Assembly: GCA_963402885.1 (NCBI GenBank)
Contig: OY727100.1
Coordinates: forward strand, 15,097,395-15,161,394
Direction of reading: 5' to 3'
DNA length: 64,000 nt
DNA from: Antedon bifida
Taxonomy: Eukaryota; Echinodermata; Crinoidea; Comatulida; Antedonidae
The notes beneath the pieces are model-generated. The model was given only the letters and a program-made list of their open reading frames with translations. It did no database searches and was not told the DNA's origin. This document shows positions 58,101 to 64,000 of this stretch, piece by piece. The position numbers were made by a program, and so were the translations under genes. Numbering within the stretch: the first letter of the stretch is position 1; every line of letters starts with the position of its first letter.

Positions 58101-58988
58101 GGCCACGTTTTACATGGAAAACCAACATAAAGGAATGGACAAAAATGAGCTATGAGAAGTGTGTGAGAAAGGCGCAGCTGAGGAAAGAATGGAAATTCAT
58201 GACAGCCAATCTGCTTCGAGCTGAGGACACCGACAGGTGACAGTTTCTAATGTTATTTATAAAATATACACTTCTTTGTAACAACATTAACAAATATTTT
58301 TTGACACAACATGTCACCCATACTTACGTTTGAGCATTGACTACATGTTCTGTGACAGCCCTAACGAGGTCCTCCTCTGAGCCTTTAGTGTGCATCTTGT
58401 GCCTTTCTTTTTCCATCTGATCTTCAATCAACGGGCCTAACACTTCATCCAAACGTTGGCGAATGTACTTTACATATTCATACCTATATACATAAATTAT
58501 TTGTTATTGCCATAAAACAATAAGATATACAAAAATGGCAATAAAAGGTTAAAAATATATTTTAGTCTGGTATAATCAACGTCTATTACAATAAACTCTT
58601 TCTGTATTGTAATGTATATTCTTGTCTATCTATATTTATTTGCACATGGTAGATTTAAAAAAGGGAAGGTTTTAAAAAATATGTACAGTATGTCTTTTAC
58701 ATGTGACATATTAAAGATATGTTTAAAAAATATTAATGCAGATCATATCAAACAATAATTTATACCACAAATGAAATGAATGTGGGACAAGCCCAAATCA
58801 AACCACAAAAAATAAATGTTATTTTGTTCTAACAGTTCTAACCTATGAAAATTTTCATCTGTTGCCTCAAGATGTAGAATTAGCTCCTCGGCAGCTTCCA
58901 ACGAGTCAGCCGATTGTATAGCGGGTTCTATTTTGGTGATTAACTGCCGAATACTAGGTAACAAGTCAACATCTTCACAGTTGGCCAT
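46122..58988 (-). CDS. TBC1D32: TBC1D32 / broad-minded (BROMI), 28 exons
   Basis: Exons: 58988-58843, 58483-58328, 57512-57248, 56797-56672, 56572-56494, 56053-55950, 55715-55654, 55020-54879, 54523-54467, 54257-54155, 53707-53570, 53295-53212, 53098-52965, 52870-52734, 52327-52126, 51868-51731, 51499-51419, 51153-50947, 50842-50723, 50372-50284, 49434-49229, 49107-48982, 48854-48701, 48510-48389, 47968-47814, 47119-46979, 46591-46403, 46235-46122. Together 1258 codons in one frame, against 1257 aa in human, which supports the model. BROMI is needed for cilium assembly and Hedgehog signalling, with the kinase CCRK/CDK20. Most of the protein is helical repeat-like; the last 200 residues form the TBC (Rab-GAP-like) fold: [63 protein letters not shown]. 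The exon 24/25 junction uses an acceptor with a weak pyrimidine tract and is the least certain. Introns carry many MITEs and SINEs. Confidence 0.93.
47573..47775 (-). repeat. 24-bp tandem array made of SINE B-box sequence
   Basis: About eight copies of a unit with GGTTCAATCCTGACCTAGTA on the minus strand. The same sequence occurs once in the tRNA-derived SINE at 56110-56330, where GGTTCAATCC is the B-box. The array ends in the SINE flank CCAAGGTCCAGAG-like sequence, 40 bp from exon 25 of TBC1D32. Confidence 0.88.
48055..48270. repeat. Dispersed repeat with three telomere-like units
   Basis: Contains CATAGAGGGTGCTATAATTT, shared with 31175-31460, and a short GGGTTAGGGTTAGGGTTAG run at about 48121-48139. 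Intron of TBC1D32. Confidence 0.6.
48588..48679. repeat. Tandemly repeated end of the CAGTCAACTCTCC MITE family
   Basis: Three copies of a GGTATTGGGAGAGTT-type terminal repeat, separated by TCTGGTTTTCAGAGAG, end in GGGAGAGTTGACTGTA beside exon 23 of TBC1D32. Confidence 0.75.
49731..49880. repeat. MITE, family AGCTCTGTCTACACTATC, TBC1D32 intron 20
   Basis: GCTGTCTATACTATCAAACT to AAGTTTGATAGTGTAGAC, with the family core of CCATATTATGG- and CCATATATGGG-type words. A near-complete inverted repeat. Confidence 0.9.
50096..50272. mobile_element. Intact MITE, family CAGTCAACTCTCC, TBC1D32 intron 20
   Basis: Terminal repeats TACAGTCAACTCTCCTAAT and (inverted) TACAGTCAACTCTCCCAAT extend into CCGGAC on both sides. 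TA flanks both ends, as for Tc1/mariner or pogo relatives; the interior is non-coding. Confidence 0.88.
50438..50700. repeat. Fragment of the 639-bp element at 60863-61501, in TBC1D32 intron 19
   Basis: Similar to about 60925-61190: shares TTGTCTTAAATGT, GTAGCTCGC, TTTTGTAGGCCTAGCTGGTA and ACATCGTACGCTAGCTATA. The terminal repeats are absent. Confidence 0.85.
51195..51380. repeat. MITE, family AGCTCTGTCTACACTATC, with amplified core, TBC1D32 intron 17
   Basis: The core CATATCACTACCATATTTGG is tandemly repeated about five times; the terminal repeats are mostly lost (ACGTTATGTGACAAAAC survives at the left). Confidence 0.8.
53339..53498. repeat. MITE, family AGCTCTGTCTACACTATC, TBC1D32 intron 11
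   Basis: From TGTCTACACTATCATACTAG to TTGATAGTGTAGACAAAGC with the usual TATGGTAGTGATAT core. Confidence 0.9.
54284..54394. repeat. MITE, family AGCTCTGTCTACACTATC, short copy, TBC1D32 intron 9
   Basis: Left end AAGCTCTGTCTACACTATC intact; right half shortened to GTGTAGACAGATCTT. Confidence 0.88.
55299..55613. repeat. MITE, family AGCTCTGTCTACACTATC, split by a SINE, TBC1D32 intron 7
   Basis: Both terminal repeats are present (TTAAGCTCTGTCTACACTAT and its reverse complement ending in GAGCTTAA). The core is interrupted at about 55393 by a tRNA-Lys-like SINE. Confidence 0.92.
55394..55538 (-). mobile_element. tRNA-Lys-derived SINE inserted in a MITE
   Basis: On the minus strand it begins near 55532 with GCCCGGTTAGCTCAGTTGGT and AGAGCATCAGACTTTTAATG, which is the 5' half of tRNA-Lys with anticodon TTT in the loop CTTTTAA. 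A weak B-box (GGGTTCATGCACC) follows and then a non-tRNA tail. Confidence 0.85.
55812..55944. repeat. MITE, family AGCTCTGTCTACACTATC, abutting the donor site of TBC1D32 exon 6
   Basis: AAAGCTCTGTCTACACTATC to TTGATAGTGTAAACAGAGCTTAA. Exon 6 ends at 55950, so the element starts five bases into the intron, right after GTATG. Confidence 0.92.
56110..56330 (-). mobile_element. tRNA-derived SINE in TBC1D32 intron 5
   Basis: On the minus strand TAGTGGAGCTGTAGCTTGGT starts the tRNA-like head (A-box), GGGTTCAATCCTG is the B-box, and ACTAGGTC-type sequence follows (CCTAGTGCC here). The body ends near CAGGATGGATAAATT / TCCAACAGCGAGC, which recurs in decayed form near 55080. Related heads lie at 42776-42855 and, amplified, at 47573-47775. 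Confidence 0.75.
57028..57190. repeat. MITE, family AGCTCTGTCTACACTATC, TBC1D32 intron 3
   Basis: GCTCTGTCTACACTATCAAA to TTTGATAGTGTAGACAGAGC, nearly a full palindrome of about 160 bp. Confidence 0.92.
57651..58240 (+). pseudogene. Truncated, frameshifted C-terminal fragment of a LINE reverse transcriptase
   Basis: Plus-strand frames 57651-57893 and 57890-58240 together match the C-terminal half of endonuclease/reverse-transcriptase proteins: [20 protein letters not shown], then [34 protein letters not shown] and GSGRPRFTW. The frame changes near 57890, the segment expected between them (a WGAETW-like motif) is damaged, and the polymerase core is absent. Antisense in intron 2 of TBC1D32; not functional. 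Confidence 0.88.
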
Positions 58989-60014
58989 TGTATTGTATTA
59001 CTGTCGCTGTGAAAAGTATAAATTAAACATTCATTAGAAAAATAGAAAATATTGAGAGCTGTTTATATGTTCAATTGTGGCGATTTAATGCTTTATTATA
59101 TAATCTTCTGGAACAATTCTGTTTTATTATCTTACTTTTCTATAATAAACAATTATAGATAGGCCTAGCCTCTAGGCCTTTTCTATTCGATACATTCTAC
59201 TGTTTTATGTATTATTAAATCATTATTGAAGAAAACAAGGCCTAGGCCTACCCTCTCCAATTTCTAGCTAGGTAGGGTAGGCCTAGTAGTATCTAGCCTA
59301 TGCCTTCTCTTCTGCCTCCTTCTCATAATCTATAGCAGCTAAGCCTAACAAGTACCTAATACAATATTTTACAAGGCCAGATGGATGAGTAGCAGTCAGA
59401 CACAAAAGCTGCTACATATTAAATAACATTATTATTATTACAAATGAAATCTTAAAGGAAACCAAAGCTAATCATCATGCAGAAAGAAAAAAAGAGAGTT
59501 GTCAACACAACACACAAACAACTCTTGCATGCTCCATTAATTTTAATAGGAGGAGGCCCTCAATCGACAACAAGTCGGTTTTTCCCGCGAAAAAAACCCG
59601 GGGTGGCTTGGCATCGAAAAATCCATCCATGCCATGCCATCCCGGGTTTTTAAGAAATGAATTCATTAAGTGTTTATCAAAATGAACAAATTTTAACAAA
59701 CCAGACGTTTGAATTGCTGTACGTTTATCTAAGACAATATCTAGAATAATAGTTAATACGTAGTAATGAAATATTAATTCTACCTAGCTAGGCCTAGACT
59801 AGTTTAGCTAGGCCTAGCCTAGCTAGTTAGTTAGGCCTCTAGCTACTACTATAAGCCAGTAACCACACAGTTAGTGCACCCTGCAGAGCCTGCTACATAA
59901 TATATTGATAGGCCTACACATATAGGAATGTATTTTGTGTCAAATTAATTTCTTTGCATTGTTTTCTATCAATATTGACTATGAGAATGTTTATAATTAT
60001 AATTTTGTATTGGG
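58989..60014. promoter_or_regulatory. Divergent intergenic region between TBC1D32 and the unknown repeat-rich gene
   Basis: About 1 kb with two clusters of TAGGCCTA words (59160-59300 and 59780-59900), as at other gene starts here. A hairpin-forming sequence lies at 59586-59652. Possible upstream exons of the plus-strand gene could not be identified. Confidence 0.4.
59586..59652. repeat. Imperfect palindrome with AAACCCGGG arms
   Basis: AAAACCCGGGGTGGCTTGGC pairs, with a few mismatches, with GCCATGCCATCCCGGGTTTT; the loop is about 20 bp. It is the most GC-rich spot of its neighbourhood. Confidence 0.65.
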
Positions 60015-63000
60015 GTGCTGTCAAATAAGCGTATTTCAAAATATAAAAGGGTGCATGAATTTGATTTTCTGACTTTCTATATCATACCCAGGTATTCAGA
60101 ATTAAGAAATAATAATTGTCTTCCAAAATTAAAGAAGATTTCGAAAACAAGAAAAGCAAAACGTGATCATGCATTCAAAGCTGGACCTCCGTCAACGTCT
60201 GAAGCATCCACGTGCAGTGAAAGGTTCTCGGCATCTGGTCTGCAACAAGTTGCTACAAGAAAAGCAAAACATGATCATGCATTTAAAGATGGACCTCCGT
60301 CAACGTCGGAAACATCCACGTGCGGTGAAATGTTCTCATCTGGTATGCAGCAAGTTGCTACAAGAAAAGCAAAACGTGATCATGCATTTAAAGATGGACC
60401 TCAGTCAACGTCGGAAACATCCATGTGCGGTGAAATGTTCTCATCTGGTATGCAGCAAGTTGCTACAAGAAAAGGACGACTTGTAAAAGATCATGCATTT
60501 GACCTTAGACCTCCGTCAGCAACCAAGTGCGGCGAAATGTTCCCATCTAGACCTAGTCCTCTGCATGATATTACCTCTTCAGATTATGGAGTAGCTAAAA
60601 ACAAACTTACTCCATGGTCAGACAGTTCAACATTCCAAAGTGATACATCAAATGCATATGATGGTTCTATTTCTGAAAGTAGTACAGGTCAACCTGTTGA
60701 TAGTGAATATCAAGATTTGGGATCACCAAGTGTAAACGGGTCTTTATTAGATACTTTGGAAGTGTCAATCATTGGATATTCAGGTCTTGAATACGACAGT
60801 GTAGGGGATTTGTTTATGATGCATAAACCAAGAAGGCATCGATGGTAAGGGACTACCTTTTATTAAAGACCCCTTCCCTGCAATTTTGGACGTTTTTTAG
60901 AAAATAATACATATACTGTATATTACTTTAAAAACATTAAACCATGTCATTCCTTGTCTTAAATGTACGTTTTATGGTAAATTATGATAAAAAGTGAGAA
61001 ACAATGCACTACCTAAGTAGCTCGCGGCGATCGACCTCTCGTGGACGGTCTTAGGCCTAGCCTAGCTAGGCTTAGTTTTGTAGGCCTAGCTGGTAAACAT
61101 CGGTAACGTACGAACATCGTACGCTAGCTATATACCTAGCCTGACGTTGTATAGTTGCTGCATTAATTGTCTTTCTATTTTTGCCAGACTCCGTTTATAC
61201 AAATTGGGGAAAACCCGGTATTTTCGCTGAAAAGTTAGGAGTCTTCCATTTGTTTTGGCCTCACGATCGATCGAAAAGTGGGCGAATTACAGGTGAAAAA
61301 CAAAAATATCAATCCGCGCGCAATGCATTTTGGGATTTATAGCGGGCCGCTATAATTATTAGAATCGACTTATTTTTCACATTTTTAACCGTTTAAAGAC
61401 GAAAAAAGTTATCGCAATAGGACCATATAGTATTATTTTTACATTAAATATAGTTTGTGATCTTAAATTAGATCTAAAAAACGTAGGGAAGGGGGCTTTA
61501 AGCTCTGTCTACACTATAAAACTTTATGCGAGAACAAAAGGTGATGTGCCCATATATGGACATGATGATGTCATATCACTCATCACATATTTACTAGTGT
61601 AGACAAAGCTTTATACACTATTGATCAAACTTGAAGTATTAATTGGGTTGTCTTAAGCTCTGTTTACACAGGGAAGAGTTAAATTCCCTGGTTTACACTA
61701 TCAAACTAGTTTGACAAAAAGTTGTGATGTGCTCAAATATGGTAGTGATGTGACATCATCGTTTTCAATATTATATGATATGGGCACCTCACATTTTTTT
61801 GTTGCATAAAGTTTGATAGTGTAGACAGCTCTATTACTTTTGATATTCAAATATCAAAATTCTGACATTGAGATAATTTACGTAAATTAAATAAATGAAT
61901 ATTATTACAATTGCTTTACTTAATTTAATTATAATTATTATTTTTTCAGTCAGTTGAAATCTAAAAAACTAAACTTGAAAAGGTTATGGGCAATAGCGAA
62001 ATATGTTAAACAATCTCGTAAACCGTCTAAATCAAACATTTTTCTGAAAAGGTAAGGCGACACTGTATACTGTTGCGTATACTAATAAATTATAATTAAT
62101 TTGTAATTTAAAATTGTTACCACAAAAAATGTACAAATTATCATATAAATAATAATAAATGATATTTTAACTTTTATTTTTTTAGAAACTTGTGTAAAAG
62201 AGAATTTTCAGCATATATGAATTCAATGAAAAACAGAGAATTTTCAGCATATTTTAATTCAATGAAAAACAGTTTTAAAAAGGTGAATAAATCATCCAAC
62301 AAAAAAGGAAAACATACAAGTAACAAAAAGAAAGCAGATTATAAAGACATCGGTCATAAAAAAATAAAGTTGGATATGGAGATGACGGAAGGTGATTATG
62401 AAAGTGAAGATGGTATTGATATTGTGAAAATATGGAGAAAGAAAGAGCCACCAGAGAAGGGACAAAAATGGATGGGAAAAGCAACTGAAAAAAGGAATTA
62501 TTCAAATAAAGACAAGACTAACAGATCTGCTAAAAACAAGAGCAATACAGTTTCAAAGAAATCAGGAAGTGGTTATGAAAGTGAAGATGGTATTGATATT
62601 GTAAAAATATGGAGAAAGAACGAGCCACCAGAAAAGGGACAGAGTGATGGACAAAAATGGATGGGAAAAGCAACTGAAAAAAGGAAATATTCAAATAAAG
62701 ACAAGACTAACAGATCTGCTAAAAACAAGAGCAATAAAGTTTCAAAGAAATCAGGAAGTGGTTATGAAAGTGAAGATGGTATTGATATTGTAAAAATATG
62801 GAGAAAGAAAGAGCCACCAGAGAAGGGACAGAGTGATGGACAAAAATGGATGGGAAAAGCAACTGAAAAAAGGAAATATTCAAATAAAGACAAGACTGAC
62901 AGATCTGCTAAAAACAAGAGCAAAAAAGTTTTAACGAAATCAAGAAGTTTATCTGTCTCCCAAGAAAAGGTTTCCCAAAAATTTCCCGTAAAATCAACAG

Positions 63001-63212
63001 CTGTTGATGACATCACTGTTGGAACCACGCTTGCGCCAAAGTCGGTTGCCGTTTGTCTGCCAAGGAAAAAAGTTGCTAAATCGGAAAAAGCTTTGGAAGA
63101 TAATGGTGTTAGTGGTTTATTTAAACCACTTTTTTCGAATCATAATAATAATAATCTGGGAAAACATTATGGTGCGGTGTGGAAAGAAATTGTTAGCGAA
63201 GATTCGGAGTAA
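60015..63212 (+). CDS. Unrecognised repeat-built basic protein with SUMO-interacting-like motifs, 3 exons
   Basis: Exons 60015(or later)-60844, 61950-62051 and 62186-63212 join in frame across GT..AG sites to 652 codons. The start is uncertain: the first 25 residues look non-coding and an acceptor-like CCCAG ends at 60091, so an upstream exon is possible. Exon 1 has about four copies of a 35-residue unit (ATRKAKRDHAFKDGPPSTSE, then CGEMFSSGMQQV). Exon 3 has a doubled REFSAYxNSMKN and then three copies of a roughly 60-residue unit with GYESEDGIDIVKIWRKKEPP and GQKWMGKATEKR. Within each, acidic ESED followed by IDIV (about residues 388, 447 and 510) matches a SUMO-interacting motif. The protein is Lys/Ser-rich and probably nuclear. 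Intact frame across repeats argues for selection. No known family recognised. Confidence 0.72.
60863..61501. mobile_element. Non-autonomous DNA element with TTAAAG(A/C)CCCCTTCCC ends, intron 1 of the unknown gene
   Basis: Left end TTAAAGACCCCTTCCCTGC and right end (inverted) TTAAAGCCCCCTTCCCTACG bound 639 bp. TTAA at both borders would fit a piggyBac-like target. It contains CTAGGCCTAG-rich sequence and is the parent of the fragment at 50438-50700. Confidence 0.8.
61498..61612. repeat. MITE, family AGCTCTGTCTACACTATC, abutting the 639-bp element
   Basis: TTAAGCTCTGTCTACACTAT to TAGTGTAGACAAAGCTTTA; shares its left TTAA with the end of the 60863-61501 element. Confidence 0.88.
61653..61832. 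repeat. MITE, family AGCTCTGTCTACACTATC, with a 22-bp hairpin in one end
   Basis: TTAAGCTCTGTTTACA is interrupted by CAGGGAAGAGTTAAATTCCCTG, a small inverted repeat, before TTTACACTATCAAACTAG resumes; the right end is TTTGATAGTGTAGACAGCTC. Confidence 0.88.
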
Positions 63213-64000
63213 ATGGTGCGGTGTGGAAAGAAGTGAAGATACGGAATAAATATTATATGTAAAGCTGGGTTTTATTTTGGTATTTATATAATAAACTAAC
63301 TTATATTCATATTGTCCCTCCTATATGAATGTACTCATTTCACTGCTAACAAAAAGATACTAATAAATATAAATGTTTACAATGTTACAACAATACTACT
63401 TTTGTGTATCATAGACCATATGTGATAGTGTTTCTAAAGCAACGATTTGGATGATACACATGCCTTGTGCCTTTTTCCCCTGCTCAGTGCTCCTGTAAAC
63501 TCTGGGCCCTTGTGTTTAGCCAGTGAGTGCTCATAGACGTTACGCCACTTTACATTGCATCATGATTGGTCAAATCACTTGCAGTGAGCTTTGCGTCCAG
63601 TGGTAACCAAGCTTAGCCACACAAAAATTCATGCAAGAAGGTGCAATGCCACTTATTCTTCTCATGCAGTTGGTTTTAATGGCAGGTGTGGGTGCCTTAT
63701 TATTTCTGAAAACGAAACCTTTGAATGCGCTACTCTGCTCATTTCAATCATTTACACATTTCGGTTGTGTTTCGAACACGTTTTCTGGAGAATTTTCTTC
63801 GCAAATGAAGATGTTGGATATTCTCAACTCTGCATTGTTAATGAACTTACAGTATGCAACTAGTATTTTTTTGCGACAAGAACCTTTAAATAATATGCAA
63901 CAATCAACATATAATTTAATGTCTGTTTTATATACATAATGAAAAAATGCAGCTATCTTTTTAAGGCACATGTATAATATATGTAAAAATGTATTTTTAA
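63213..64000. other. Downstream of the unknown gene; partial hAT-type repeat
   Basis: Just after the stop, GGTGCGGTGTGGAAAGAA repeats the last coding bases, a small tandem duplication in the 3' UTR. An AATAAA lies at 63245-63250. Positions 63470-63550 match the 44771-44928 element (TTAGCCAGTGAG, GTTACGCCACT). A plus-strand frame of 102 codons at 63631-63939 has no recognisable feature and is not called. Confidence 0.5.

Noticed and set aside
59502..59699. Minus-strand 65-codon frame
   Set aside because: It runs across the GC-rich palindrome in the intergenic region and shows no similarity or splice signals.
63631..63939. Plus-strand 102-codon frame with a hydrophobic start
   Set aside because: No recognised domain, no splice evidence, and it begins close to a decayed transposon fragment; too weak to call.

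Overview
The window is an AT-rich piece of an animal nuclear genome: short coding exons with GT..AG boundaries, long AT-rich introns, tRNA-derived SINEs, many short inverted-repeat DNA elements and recurring TAGGCCTA-type words. Protein similarity is to deuterostome families. An invertebrate deuterostome, most likely an echinoderm, fits best; that assignment is inference and no exact species can be read from the sequence. All exon models below were built by hand by joining splice sites so that the frame stays open and the protein aligns with the family recalled from memory.

Left third (1-17,000). A divergent gene pair: a seven-exon Myb/SANT-like DNA-binding protein (minus, 8364-435) and a three-exon PIF/Harbinger-type (HARBI1-like) transposase protein (plus, 8754-11179) start 389 bp apart. 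These are the two proteins an autonomous Harbinger element encodes, but the transposase has Lys where the third catalytic residue (Glu) is expected. An intact 972-codon non-LTR retrotransposon ORF sits in an intron of the Myb/SANT gene. Downstream of the transposase gene lies about 5.4 kb of a 196-bp satellite whose every monomer is an inverted repeat.

Middle (17,000-45,000). Conserved housekeeping genes: a ZDHHC1/11-like palmitoyltransferase (minus, 10 exons) divergent from 6-phosphogluconolactonase PGLS (plus, 4 exons); the phosphoinositide phosphatase SACM1L (minus, 18 exons, 589 aa); an apparently intronless SAM-methyltransferase-like gene with a broken neighbouring copy and three perfect CRE sites upstream; and LYRM4 (minus, 3 exons) head-to-head with mitochondrial FARS2 (plus, 5 exons), the same arrangement as on human chromosome 6p25.

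Right third (45,000-64,000). The cilia/Hedgehog gene TBC1D32 (BROMI) on minus: 28 exons giving 1258 codons, essentially the human length. Its introns are loaded with one palindromic MITE family, SINEs and a broken LINE, and its 3' end has been amplified into an 88-bp tandem array. Divergent from it is an unrecognised three-exon gene (plus, 60015-63212) built from two sets of internal repeats, one of which carries a SUMO-interacting-like motif (acidic cluster then IDIV) three times.

The most unusual items are the possibly domesticated transposase/SANT pair with five frame-neutral mini-exons, the dyad-symmetric satellite, the repeat-built SIM-like protein, and the arrays made from a terminal exon and from Pol III B-boxes.
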